A DNA stretch of 64,000 bases. It comes from DASRWT01 sp963748485 (GTDB lineage Bacteria; Methylomirabilota; Methylomirabilia; Rokubacteriales; CSP1-6). The notes beneath the pieces were generated by a model. It made no database searches, was not told the origin of the DNA, and was given only the letters and a program-made list of their open reading frames with translations. The DNA lies in contig CAVVJF010000018.1 in assembly GCA_963748485.1 (NCBI GenBank), forward strand, positions 53,977-117,976, given 5' to 3'. Positions 41,155 to 50,470 of this stretch are shown here, piece by piece (the stretch's first letter is position 1; each line of letters begins with the position of its first letter). Made by a program: the position numbers and the translations under genes.

Positions 41155-41442
41155 ATGGTGACTCCGCGCCCGCCGACACCTTTCGATCTCGATGCTTGGG
41201 TGGCGCGCTCGGGCGCGCTGGATCTCGAGGCCGTCGCGTGGGAGGACGTGGCGCGTCATGACCTTTCCCGCTGGCGCCGTCCGCACCCTTCGATACATGC
41301 AGGACATCGCCATCCTCGACTTTCTCGGGCAGTATCTGTTTGGCGGTTCGGAAGGACGGGCGGCGGGGCGGAAGGTGGACAACACCATACGGCGCCTGCC
41401 CGGTTTCGCCTCGGTGAAGCTACTCGAGGCGTGGATCGATAG
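41155..41442 (+). pseudogene. Possible frameshifted gene remnant
   Basis: The first frame encodes a normal-looking start (MVTPRPPTPFDLDAWVARSG) up to EAVAWEDVARH. A sensible continuation (GAVRTLRYMQDIA) then appears in the next frame, and later RRLPGFASVKLLEAWIDRS. Taken together these look like pieces of one shortened protein broken by at least one frameshift. I do not recognise the family with confidence. Confidence 0.25.
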
Positions 41443-41462
41443 ATCTTCCAGAGGAGGCCGGA

Positions 41463-43011
41463 ATGAGCACTGCAACCACTGAGCGGCCCACGATCTCGCA
41501 CTACCGTACGTACGCCCCGCGGCCCTTCACGCGGGCCGAGCGCGACTCGGTAACCATCCTGTTCGGGGGGCTCCACTGGCGCGTCGAGCGCATCCTCCAG
41601 GCGGTGCTGGAGAGCGGCGGCAACAAGGCCGAGGTGCTGCCGGTGGCCACCAAGGAAGACCTCCTCACCGGCCGCGAGACCGCCGACATCGGCCAGTGCT
41701 GCCCCACCAGCTTCACCACCGGCAACCTCGTCAACTTCCTCAAGAAGAAGTCGGGCGAGATGGGCGCGGAGGAAGTGAACAAGAAGTATCGTCTACCTCA
41801 CCGCCGGCTCCTGCGGCGCCTGCCGCTTCGGGCAGTACCACCAGAGCTACGAGCTGGGCCTGCGCAACTCGGGGCTCGAGGCCTTCCGCATGTTCCTCCT
41901 CGCCCAGGACCAGCTCGACCAGAAAGCGGCCATGGGCGACGGGTTCGACATGAACCTGCCGGTCACGCTGAGCTGCCTCTGGGCCATCTTCACCACCGAC
42001 CTCGTGCAGGATCTCGAGTATCAGGTGCGACCCTACGAGGTGGTGCCCGGCGCGACCGACGCGGTCGTGAAGGAATCGGTGGAGCTCCTCTACCAGAGCT
42101 TCCGCCATCGCCCGCAGATGGGCCCCTACAAGTCGCTCGCGTGGTATCTCACCACCCGGCGCTTCGTGAAGGTGATGCGCCAGATCCGGAAGAAGTTCGC
42201 CACGATCGAGCTGGACCGGCTGCGCGCCAAGCCCACCGTCAAGATCACCGGCGAGTTCTATCTGCAGACGGTGGAGGGCGACCCCAACTACAACATCCAC
42301 CGCTGGCTCGAGGCGGAAGGCGCGGAGGTTTATCCCGCGGGCATCACGGTGTGGATGGACTATCTCCTGCGGCTCGGCCTGCAGCGCTTCGAGGACTATT
42401 CGGGCATCGAGAAGGGCGCCCGGCTCAAGCTGGGCCTCGGCCGTACGGTCCAGGCCATCTATCGCGGCGTGTTCGGCCGGCTGCGCCGGGCCATGGGCGA
42501 TCTTGCCCACGAGCTGCCGCGCCAGATGGAGCTGCGCCGTCTCGCCGCTCCCTACTTCAATCAGCGGCTGGACGGGGGCGAGGGCGACATGCTGATCGGC
42601 AAGGCCATCTGGGCGCACACGAAGAAGAAGGCCCACATGATCTGCGAGCTGTCACCGTACTCGTGCCTGCCCAACACCATGAGCATCGGGGCCATGTCGG
42701 GCGTGATCGGGAAGTATCCGGATCTCCTCTACGCGCCGCTCGAGATCAAGGGCGACGCCGAGGTACACGCGCTCTCCCGCTGCCAGATGATCCTGACCGA
42801 GGCGAAAAAGCGCGCGCAGCGCGAGTTCGACGACGCCCTCGCCCGCAGCGGCATGACGCTCGACGCCATCCGCGCCTACCTCGACGCGCATCCGAGGATG
42901 AAGCGCGCCGACTACAAGGTGCCGCACCTGGGCTGCGCAGGCACGGGGGCCAACATGGTCCTCCACGTCGCGCGGAAGACGGGCTCCATCAAGACCACGG
43001 CCGCCGCATGA
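41463..43011 (+). CDS. Acyl-CoA dehydratase activase-associated protein (HGD-D-like), frameshifted
   Basis: First gene of the operon. It would be about 515 residues if in one frame. The 5' frame (from the ATG at 41463, with GAGGAGG upstream) runs through VTILFGGLHWRVERILQAVL, IGQCCPTSFTTGNLVNFL and EEVNKK. At about 41787 the reading must move by one base to continue with IVYLTAGSCGACRFGQYHQS, GLEAFRMFLLAQDQLDQ and on to the end. The cysteines of QCCPT and GSCGACRFG, and PYSCLPNTMSIGAMSG, suggest an Fe-S site like that of 2-hydroxyacyl-CoA dehydratase D-type subunits and the C-terminal part of large activases. The stop overlaps the next start by ATGA. An assembly indel or a real mutation is possible; no slippery site is evident. 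Confidence 0.75.
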
Positions 43012-45197
43012 AGTACGTCGGCATGGACGTCGGCTCCACGACGGTAAAAGCACTTGCCGTGGAGGACGGGGCAGTGCTCTGGCGCGACTACCAGCGCCAC
43101 AACACGCGCCAGGCGGAGAAGGTGCTGGAGTTCCTCGGCCGCATGGAGGACGAGGCGCAGCTGGTCCCCGGCCGCGACCGGATCTTCTTCACCGGCTCCG
43201 GCGCTGGCTTCCTCGGCCCCCTCGTGGGCGCGAAGATGGTGCAGGAGGTGGTCGCCGTCGCCGCCTGCGTGGAGCAGCAGCACCCCGACGTGCGCTTCGT
43301 GTCCGAGATCGGCGGCGAGGACATGAAGACCATCTTCTTCACACCGGGCGGCGGCGGGAAGACCAAGCAGGTCTACATGCAGTCGGCCTGCAGCGGCGGC
43401 ACCGGCACCTTCATCGAGAAGACCGCGCGCAAGCTCTCCGTGGCGAGCGAGCGGCTGGCAGACATGCCCTACGAGGGCATGAGCCTCCACAAGGTGAGCA
43501 GCAAGTGCGGTATCTTCGCCGAGACCGACGCCAACACCTTGGTGAAGACGGGCGTGCCGGTGGAGGAGATCATCGCCAGCCTCTTCGAGGCGGTGGTGTA
43601 CCAGAACCTCGCGACCCTCACCAAGGGCAACACGCCCTCGCCCGAGGTGCTGCTGCTGGGCGGCCCCAACCTCTTCTTCCGCGGCCTCCAGGAGGCGTGG
43701 CGGCATCATCTCGCCAAGCTCTGGGAGCAGCGCAAGATCGCCGTGCCCGACGGACGCGACCCCGCCGACTGCATCGTAGTGCCGAAGGAAGCGCTTTACT
43801 ACGCCTGCCTCGGCTGCGTGGAGATCGGGGCGGGCGAACCCGAGGGCGTGGCCGTCTACACCGGCCGGGACAAGCTTCGCTGGTGGGTCGAGGAAGGCCA
43901 GGCGGAGCAGAAAGCCAAGGACGGGGGCAAGGCGCTGGTGTCCTGCGCCGCCGACCTCGAAGGCTTCGTGTCGGCGTACGACCTGAAGCGTCCCACGCCG
44001 GCCGCGCCGGCAAAGGAGGCCGCACCCGTCCACGCCGGCCCGGTGCTGGTCGGCTGCGACTTCGGCAGCACCACCGCCAAGGCGGTGGTGGTATCCCCCG
44101 CGCGGGACATCCTCTTCAGCTGCTACGCCCTGTCCAAGGGCAACCCCATCGAGGACGCGCAGGCCCTCTTCAAGCAGGTGCGCGAGGCCGGCTTCACCGA
44201 CGTGGCCGGCCTGGCGCTCACCGGCTACGGCAAGGATCTCCTGAAGGACGTGCTGGGCGCGGACGTGGCGGTGGTGGAGACGGTGGCCCACGCCACCGGG
44301 ACCCTCCACTTCTTCGCCGACGCCGACGTGATCTGCGACGTGGGCGGTACCGACGTGAAGATCATGATCCTGCGCCAGGGCACGGTGGCGGACTTCCGGC
44401 TGAACTCGCAGTGCTCGTCGGGCAACGGCGCGTTCCTGCAGGGCGTGGCCGAGCGCTACTCGATCCCGCTGGAGGCGTACGCCGACCGCGCCTTCCAGGC
44501 CAAGGCCATGCCGACGCTGGCCATGGGCTGCGGAGTGTTCCTCCAGTCCGACATCGTCAACCAGCAGCGCAAGGGCTGGGCCGCCGAGGAGATCATGGCC
44601 GCCCTCGCCGCGGTGCTGCCCATCAACGTGTGGATCTACGCCGGACAGCTCCAGAATCTCCGCGCGGTCGGCCGCAAGTTCGTGCTCCAGGGCGGCACCC
44701 ACCGCAACATGGCGGTGGTGAAGGCCCAGGTCGATTTCATCCGCGGCAAGGTGCCGGACGCGGACGTGGTGCTGCATCCCTACTCTGGCGAGGCCGGCGC
44801 CATCGGCGCCGCGCTCTGCGCGGTGGACTGGCGGGATCGCGGCGGCCAGAGCCGCTTCCGCGGCTTCGAGGCCATCGACGCCCTCGTCTACACCAGCACC
44901 ACCGCGCCGGAAACGGTCTGCAAGTGGTGCCCCATTAACTGCACGCGCACGTTCATCGACGTCCAGCTCCCCGGCGCGAAGGGCCGGGAGTGGAGCAAGC
45001 TGCCCCTGGCGAAGGGCTGGGAGCGCGTCATCAGCGGCAATTCTTGCCCCAAGGGGCTGGTCGAGGACGTCAACGAGCTGCGCGAGGTCAAGGCGAAGCT
45101 GGAGGAGGTCAAGCGTGAGTACCCTAACGTTGCCGAGATGGTTCGGACGGACGCGTTCCGCCGCCCCCGAGTCGAGTCCGCCGCCGGCGCGGGCTAG
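43008..45197 (+). CDS. BadF/BadG/BcrA/BcrD-type activase with two ASKHA ATPase domains
   Basis: A 729-residue protein with two copies of the activator fold. Domain 1 starts YVGMDVGSTTVKALAVEDG and has SACSGGTGTFIEK and KVSSKCGIFAETD. Domain 2 starts VLVGCDFGSTTAKAVVV, with VICDVGGTDVKIMILRQG and MGCGVFLQSDIVNQQRKGW. The two Cys (SSKCG, MGCGV) are the positions that hold a [4Fe-4S] cluster between monomers. A C-terminal Cys region (ETVCKWCPINCTRTF and GNSCPKG) follows. Activators of this kind push single electrons into dehydratases or reductases at the expense of ATP. It overlaps the next gene by 83 bp. Confidence 0.93.
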   Translation: MKYVGMDVGSTTVKALAVEDGAVLWRDYQRHNTRQAEKVLEFLGRMEDEAQLVPGRDRIFFTGSGAGFLGPLVGAKMVQEVVAVAACVEQQHPDVRFVSEIGGEDMKTIFFTPGGGGKTKQVYMQSACSGGTGTFIEKTARKLSVASERLADMPYEGMSLHKVSSKCGIFAETDANTLVKTGVPVEEIIASLFEAVVYQNLATLTKGNTPSPEVLLLGGPNLFFRGLQEAWRHHLAKLWEQRKIAVPDGRDPADCIVVPKEALYYACLGCVEIGAGEPEGVAVYTGRDKLRWWVEEGQAEQKAKDGGKALVSCAADLEGFVSAYDLKRPTPAAPAKEAAPVHAGPVLVGCDFGSTTAKAVVVSPARDILFSCYALSKGNPIEDAQALFKQVREAGFTDVAGLALTGYGKDLLKDVLGADVAVVETVAHATGTLHFFADADVICDVGGTDVKIMILRQGTVADFRLNSQCSSGNGAFLQGVAERYSIPLEAYADRAFQAKAMPTLAMGCGVFLQSDIVNQQRKGWAAEEIMAALAAVLPINVWIYAGQLQNLRAVGRKFVLQGGTHRNMAVVKAQVDFIRGKVPDADVVLHPYSGEAGAIGAALCAVDWRDRGGQSRFRGFEAIDALVYTSTTAPETVCKWCPINCTRTFIDVQLPGAKGREWSKLPLAKGWERVISGNSCPKGLVEDVNELREVKAKLEEVKREYPNVAEMVRTDAFRRPRVESAAGAG

Positions 45198-46311
45198 CCT
45201 CCGGGTCGGCATCCCGCGCGTCCTGAACCTCTGGTCCACCCATCAGTTCTGGGTGGGCTTCTTCGGCGCCCTCGGCATCGAGGGCCGACGGCTCGTCTTC
45301 TCGTCCGACACCTCGGAGGAGCAGGGCCGCCAGTACGGCAAGGGCCGCGGCACCGTGGACTGCTGCTACCCGGTGAAGTGCATCGCCGGCCACTATGGCG
45401 AGCTCGTGTTCGGGCAGAAGGAGAAGCTCGACATCCTCTTCTCGCCCATGATCTACAACATGCCGTCGTTCCTGTCCGGCCACGTGGCCCGCACCCTCAC
45501 CTGTCCGCGGGTCATGGCCGCGCCGGAGAACATCAAGGCCGGCTTCGTGAAGGAGCGCGACGTCTTCGCGGAGCAGGGCATCAAGTACCTCTCCCCCTTC
45601 GTCTGCCTGGACGAGCCCAAGCTCGTGCCCAAGCAGCTGTGGGAGGGCATGCGCGACGCCATCCCCGGCCTCACGCGCGAGGAGACGGCCCGCGCGGTGG
45701 ACGCGGGCTATCGCGCCTACGCCGATTTCAACGCGCGGCTGCGCAAGAAGGGACGCGACGTGCTCGAGTGGTGCGCGCGCGAGAACCGCGCCTGCCTCCT
45801 CGTGCTCGCGCGCCCGTACCACATGGACCCGGGCATCGGCCACGAGATCGAGGTGGATCTTCAGGCCTACGGCTACCCCGTCCTGTGGGCCCAGTACTTT
45901 CCCACCGACCCCGACCTCATGGACTGGGCCTTCGGCGAGGACATCAAGGCCGGCGTCATCAAGTCGCCCTTTGATATCCGAGACGTCTGGCCGTCCTCAT
46001 ACTCCTCGAACACCAACGAGATCCTGTGGGGCGCGAAGGCGGCCGCGCGCATGCCCTGGGTGGCCTGCGTGGTGCGCCTGGCCAGCTACGAGTGCGGGAT
46101 GGACCAGCCCACCTACACGCCGGTGCAGCAGATCGTGGAGCGCTCGGGCACGCTCTTCTTCTCGTTCCAGGACCTCGACTCGACCAAGCCGGCGGGCTCG
46201 GTGAAGATCCGCGTCGAGACGATCGCCCACTATCTCGAACGCTACGCGACCGCCATCATCGAGAAGAAGAAGGCGGCGATGCCGCCAGGCTGCCCTCTCG
46301 GAGCCGCCTGA
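45115..46311 (+). CDS. Acyl-CoA dehydratase activase-related protein (DUF2229-like)
   Basis: A 398-residue protein matching the DUF2229 module of giant CoA-enzyme activases: SLRVGIPRVLNLWSTHQFWV, GTVDCCYPVKCIAGHYGEL, ILFSPMIYNMPSFLSGH, YLSPFVCLDEPKLVPKQLW and LARPYHMDPGIGHEIEVDLQ. The many conserved Cys suggest Fe-S binding. The GTG at 45115 has GGAGGAGG upstream inside the end of the previous gene. In many bacteria this module is fused to the ASKHA domains; here the parts are separate genes. It overlaps the convergent desaturase gene by 56 bp. Confidence 0.9.
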   Translation: MSTLTLPRWFGRTRSAAPESSPPPARASLRVGIPRVLNLWSTHQFWVGFFGALGIEGRRLVFSSDTSEEQGRQYGKGRGTVDCCYPVKCIAGHYGELVFGQKEKLDILFSPMIYNMPSFLSGHVARTLTCPRVMAAPENIKAGFVKERDVFAEQGIKYLSPFVCLDEPKLVPKQLWEGMRDAIPGLTREETARAVDAGYRAYADFNARLRKKGRDVLEWCARENRACLLVLARPYHMDPGIGHEIEVDLQAYGYPVLWAQYFPTDPDLMDWAFGEDIKAGVIKSPFDIRDVWPSSYSSNTNEILWGAKAAARMPWVACVVRLASYECGMDQPTYTPVQQIVERSGTLFFSFQDLDSTKPAGSVKIRVETIAHYLERYATAIIEKKKAAMPPGCPLGAA

Positions 46312-47161
46312 ACGGGTAGAGGGTCTGCGCGATCGGCGCGGTCAGGAGCGACCAGCCCGACCGCTCGAGGGGGAAGGTCGGATCCTCGATCCCCGTGGCC
46401 GGGTACTCGTCGCGCCGCCAGTGCTGGGTCCCGAAGAGCATGTCCCAGATGGGGAAGTGCGTCGCGAAGTTCCGCTCGCGATGGCGGGACTCCAGCGAGT
46501 GATGAATGCGGTGCGACTGGGGCGTGACGATCACGTACCAGAGCGGGCCCAGGGCCGTGCGGATATTGGCGTGGTAGAAGCGCGTGTGCCAGGCCACCAG
46601 CATCGCGGTGACGAAGGTCTCGGTCTGGCTGAGGCCGAGCAGCACGAGCGGCGGAAAGATCATCACGCGCGCCAGCACCTTCTCCCCCACGTGGAAGCGG
46701 GCGGCGGTGAAGAGGCTCAAGCGCTTCTGCGAGTGGTGCACCGCGTGGAAGGGCCAGAGCACGTCCAGCTGATGGTGGAAGCGGTGATGGACGTAGAGGG
46801 CGAGGTCGTAGACCATCACGCCGAGGAGCGCCCGGACGGGAACCGGCCACGAGCGCGTCGCCCAGATGGTGGCGCCCCCGGCCATCCATTCGTGGGCCCA
46901 CACGAGCACTCCCGCCACGTAGAAGTAGAGCGTGGCCCGCATCAGCATCTCCACCCCGAACCAGACCGCGTCCTGCGCGGTCGGCAGGGAGAGGAACCGC
47001 TGGCCGCCCTGGACGGGAATCGCGCGCTCGAGCAGCACGATCGCCCCCACGGCGAGGAGGAAGAGCGCCCAGGACGCCTCCACGTGCGGGAGGCGATCGA
47101 TGACGGCCAGCGCCTCGCGTCCCGCGGCGCCGGCGAGCGCGGCGGCGTTCGGCTCGATCAC
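46256..47161 (-). CDS. Sterol desaturase/fatty acid hydroxylase-family membrane protein
   Basis: A 301-residue di-iron membrane oxygenase. Histidine clusters are YVHHRFHHQLD, FHAVHHSQKRLS, and PQSHRIHHSLESRHRERNF with HFPIWDMLFGT. Three to four membrane helices surround them. It would hydroxylate or desaturate a lipid. The GTG overlaps the sulfatase-fold gene stop by four bases (GTGA), so it is the last gene of the glycosyltransferase operon. The 3' end overlaps the convergent activase gene. Confidence 0.9.
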   Translation of the reverse strand: MIEPNAAALAGAAGREALAVIDRLPHVEASWALFLLAVGAIVLLERAIPVQGGQRFLSLPTAQDAVWFGVEMLMRATLYFYVAGVLVWAHEWMAGGATIWATRSWPVPVRALLGVMVYDLALYVHHRFHHQLDVLWPFHAVHHSQKRLSLFTAARFHVGEKVLARVMIFPPLVLLGLSQTETFVTAMLVAWHTRFYHANIRTALGPLWYVIVTPQSHRIHHSLESRHRERNFATHFPIWDMLFGTQHWRRDEYPATGIEDPTFPLERSGWSLLTAPIAQTLYPFRRLREGSLAASPPSSSR

Positions 47162-49191
47162 CTCTCCCACTCGACGCCGCGACGCCAGGCCGCCAGGTGC
47201 GCCTCGAGATCGGCGACCACCTCGGGATGGCGTCGGGAGCAGTCCGCGGAATCGGGGGCGTTGCCCCTCAGGTCGTAGAGCGCCCGCTCCCCCGCCCGCC
47301 ACGACCACTCCTCGGAAAGCCGGTGGTCGCGATAGATGGTGAGGAGCTTCCACGGCGGCAGCGTCACCGAGACCATGGAGCGGTTGTTGTTCACGGCCAC
47401 GCTGGGATGCGGCGGGATGTCGCGGCCGTCGCGAAGCGCCGCCCAGCGGCTCACGCCCGCGACGCCGGTGGGCACCGGCAGCCCCAGCGATTCCGTCAGG
47501 GTGGGGAAGACGTCGATCAGGTCGAAGACGCCGCCGATCTCCGCGCCGGGCGCGCGCAGCGCCCCCGCCGCCGCCTTCCAGATGAGGGCGACGCGAAGCG
47601 AGGCCTCCATCAGGGTGTGGTGGTGGAAGTAGATGCCGCGCTCGCCGAGTACCTCGCCGTGCGGCGAGAAGACGATCACGGTGCTCGTGTCCGCGAGCCC
47701 GCGCTCCTCGAGCGCCTCCACGAGGCGGCTCACCTGATGGTCGAAGTACGAGATGCCGGCCATGTACTGGCTGAGGGGGTAGCGGTAGTCCACCACGCCC
47801 TCGAGCCAGGAGGTGATGTCGCCTTCGATCTCCTTGAGCATGGGGAGAATGTGCTCCAGCCACTCCACCAGCTCGCGTGGCACCGTCTCCGCGTCCATCG
47901 CCGCGATGTGGGGCGCGAGCCACTCGGCGAGCCGCGGCACCGTGAGCCCACGCCGGGCCTCCACGGGAAGGTTCTCCAGGTGCGCGGCCAGATCCGGGCC
48001 CGAGCCCGGCCCGCCCCGCCAGCGCGCGACCATCCCGCGCAGCTTCTCGGTGATGGCGACGTCCGGCCGTCCCTCGCGCAGCGCGGGCAGCGCCTGCTCG
48101 AGCTCTTGGACGACCTCGATGCCGCGGATCCGGGCCACGTCGGCGGCGCGATGCTCGCGGGCCGGGCGGGTGGGATCGCCGGAGTAGTACATCGAGCGGA
48201 AGGGCTCGGGCGGGGTGGCGGGCGGATGAGTGTCGAAATACTCGAGCCACACCAGGCACGGCCGCGCGGGCCGGCGATCCAGCCAGTCGATCCACTGCCG
48301 CGTGGTGATGGCGCCGTCCTGGCCGGGCCGGCCCAGGCAGGGAATCAGCTCCGCGAAGAGGTCGCTGAGCCCCACCTCGGGCTCGACCAGCTCCGTGTCG
48401 CTGGCGCCGAGCACCGTGTGATAGCCGTGGGCACGCAGGTACACGGGCAAGCTGGGCAGGCTCGGCGGGATGCGACCCCACTCCGCCTCGATCCCGTGAA
48501 CCGGCACGTGCTGACCGGTGAGCAGGCTCGCGTACGAGCCGATGTTCGTGCCCGTCTGCGCGCGGGCGTGCGGGACGCGCACGCCGGACTTGGCCAGCGC
48601 GTCGAGGTGCGGCGTGCGCACGCCCGTGTGGCCCGCGCACCCGAGGTGGTCGGCGCGGAGGGCGTCGGCGGAGACGAGCAGCACCAGGGGGGCCGGCGGA
48701 GCGGGCCGCGCGGGGCGCGGCGGGGCCGGCACCTCGTGCACGACGCGCGGCTCCGCCCAGCCCGCCCAGGCGTAGCGCGGGTCGCCCCGCGGGGGCACCG
48801 AGGTCCGGAAGACGAGCCGCACCCGGCGCCCGCCGAACCGCGAGAGGTCGACCTCGTGCTCGACCCAGCGGCGATCCTCCTCGCGGCGCCCGGGGTCGAG
48901 GGCGACGGATAGCACGCGCGCCTCGCTCTCGCCCTCGGCCAGCACCGCGACCTCGAAGCGCACCTCGGAGCGGATCCGGCTCCAGACCACCCGCTTGATG
49001 CCGCAGGCAACGAGCAGGCGGGCGCGCGGGCCGAGGACCAGCGGCGGGAACTCCACCCGGGAGTCCGGATGCTGGAAGAGCGCCATCCGCGTGTCGCGGA
49101 GAATGGTCATCGGCTGTATGCCGACGTGCGCGGGGCCGGGCGCCGCCACGGTGGCGGTGGGCAGCCGATCGACCAGATGCTCGGTTCTCAT
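47158..49191 (-). CDS. Sulfatase/alkaline phosphatase-fold hydrolase with N-terminal beta domain
   Basis: A 677-residue protein. Residues 1-155 form a beta-rich extra domain (VEFPPLVLGPRARLLVACGI). The sulfatase fold starts at PLVLLVSADALRADHLGCAG (metal Asp). The usual formylglycine motif C-x-P-x-R is absent: at that position the sequence reads GTNIGSYASLLTG, so a Thr may serve as nucleophile. Later motifs, STVIVFSPHGEVLGERGIY and VFDLIDVFPTLTESLGLPVP, are intact. It may transfer or hydrolyse a phosphate or phosphodiester rather than a sulfate. Start ATG overlaps the glycosyltransferase stop (ATGA). Confidence 0.85.
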   Translation of the reverse strand: MRTEHLVDRLPTATVAAPGPAHVGIQPMTILRDTRMALFQHPDSRVEFPPLVLGPRARLLVACGIKRVVWSRIRSEVRFEVAVLAEGESEARVLSVALDPGRREEDRRWVEHEVDLSRFGGRRVRLVFRTSVPPRGDPRYAWAGWAEPRVVHEVPAPPRPARPAPPAPLVLLVSADALRADHLGCAGHTGVRTPHLDALAKSGVRVPHARAQTGTNIGSYASLLTGQHVPVHGIEAEWGRIPPSLPSLPVYLRAHGYHTVLGASDTELVEPEVGLSDLFAELIPCLGRPGQDGAITTRQWIDWLDRRPARPCLVWLEYFDTHPPATPPEPFRSMYYSGDPTRPAREHRAADVARIRGIEVVQELEQALPALREGRPDVAITEKLRGMVARWRGGPGSGPDLAAHLENLPVEARRGLTVPRLAEWLAPHIAAMDAETVPRELVEWLEHILPMLKEIEGDITSWLEGVVDYRYPLSQYMAGISYFDHQVSRLVEALEERGLADTSTVIVFSPHGEVLGERGIYFHHHTLMEASLRVALIWKAAAGALRAPGAEIGGVFDLIDVFPTLTESLGLPVPTGVAGVSRWAALRDGRDIPPHPSVAVNNNRSMVSVTLPPWKLLTIYRDHRLSEEWSWRAGERALYDLRGNAPDSADCSRRHPEVVADLEAHLAAWRRGVEWER

Positions 49192-50432
49192 CGTCCCGCC
49201 TCCTGCGCGTAGATGGCCAGCATCTCGCGCGCGTTCTCGTCCATGGTCTTGACCGGCGTGGGGGCGACCGCGGCCGCCGGTGCGGCGGCAAACCGCTCGA
49301 GGGCGGCCGCCCACGCGGCGGCGTCGCCCGGCTCGACGAGCCAGCCGTTGCGATCGGGCGTCACCATCTCGCCCAGGGAGCCGATGCGCGCGGCGAGCAC
49401 GGGGACCCCGCGATGGAACGCCGCCTTCACCACGAGGGGATCGTTCTCGTACCACAGCGCCGGCACCGCGAGCAGATCGGTCTCCGCGAGCACCTCACCC
49501 AGAGCGGCCGGGGGAAAGGAACCCATGAGCCGGACGCGCGGGTCCGCGGCGGCAAGCGTGCGGAGGCGGTCCCCGTACGGGGTGGCGGGTACGGGCCCGT
49601 AGAGGCGGCATTCCAGTCGCACGCGGGGGATCCGCGCGAGGCTCTCGAGGAGCAGCTGCGGCCCCTTGTGCGGCACCATGCTCCCGATGAAGGCGACCCG
49701 GGGTACCGCGCCGGGCCGGCGCTGCGCCTCGGCGAGGCCGGCTACCTCGAGGCCGTGCTCGATGACCTCGATGCGGTCGGCGCGCACGCCGTTCGCGGCG
49801 AACGCGCGGCGGGTGAACTCGCAGAGCGCGATGATGCGGCGAGCTCCAGCGAGCGCCTGCGCGAGATAGCGCTGGCGCCCGCCGATCGCGCGCGCGTCGC
49901 GCCACCGGCGCCCGGGGACGCGGAGGAAGCCATGCGTGTCGCGCAGGCAGCGGGCGCAGCCGAGCCGGTGCGCGGGGCCGTCGCAGAGCCGGCCCCGCGA
50001 CGTGAGCAGGGTGTGACGCGGGCAGATGAACCAGAAATCGCACAGCGTCACCACGAAGGGGACGCCCAGCTCGTGACAAGCCTGCAGCGCCGAGCCGGAG
50101 AGCTTCATGGCGTGCATGACGTGAACGACATCGGGCCGGAACCGGGCCAGCTCCTCGCGCACGAGGCGGCCGATGTCGGGATTGTCGTACTCGGCGCGGG
50201 CGGGATCGCGGGCCACGCTGAGGTTCCAGTGGATCTCGCGCACGGGAATACCGTCGTGCTCCGCGCCCACGACGCCGTAGTCGCGCCGGTCGCCCGAAGG
50301 CGACTCGTGGTAGGTGATCACCTCCACGCCGACGCCGGCGGCGGCGGCCCGCACGGCGAGGCCACGCGTGTAGACCTCGGTGCCGCCCACGTGGCGGGGG
50401 AAGTACTGGTGAGTGAGATACGCCACCCGCAT
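49188..50432 (-). CDS. Glycosyltransferase family 4 protein
   Basis: A 414-residue GT-B-fold transferase. The N-terminal domain has RVAYLTHQYFPRHVGGTEVY and DVVHVMHAMKLSGSAL; the C-terminal nucleotide-sugar domain has VAFIGSMVPHKGPQLLLESL, PALWYENDPLVVKAAFHRGV and NGWLVEPGD. A Cys-rich insert (LGCARCLRDTHGFL) could bind a metal. It probably adds a sugar to a surface glycan or glycolipid. Downstream genes are translationally coupled. Confidence 0.93.
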   Translation of the reverse strand: MRVAYLTHQYFPRHVGGTEVYTRGLAVRAAAAGVGVEVITYHESPSGDRRDYGVVGAEHDGIPVREIHWNLSVARDPARAEYDNPDIGRLVREELARFRPDVVHVMHAMKLSGSALQACHELGVPFVVTLCDFWFICPRHTLLTSRGRLCDGPAHRLGCARCLRDTHGFLRVPGRRWRDARAIGGRQRYLAQALAGARRIIALCEFTRRAFAANGVRADRIEVIEHGLEVAGLAEAQRRPGAVPRVAFIGSMVPHKGPQLLLESLARIPRVRLECRLYGPVPATPYGDRLRTLAAADPRVRLMGSFPPAALGEVLAETDLLAVPALWYENDPLVVKAAFHRGVPVLAARIGSLGEMVTPDRNGWLVEPGDAAAWAAALERFAAAPAAAVAPTPVKTMDENAREMLAIYAQEAGR

Positions 50433-50470
50433 CGCTCGTTGGTCCCGGGTCCGGCGGCCGGCGCCGTCCC

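Noticed and set aside
42912..45239. 775-codon open frame opposite the activase genes
   Set aside because: Shadow of the ASKHA-domain gene; no recognisable domain.
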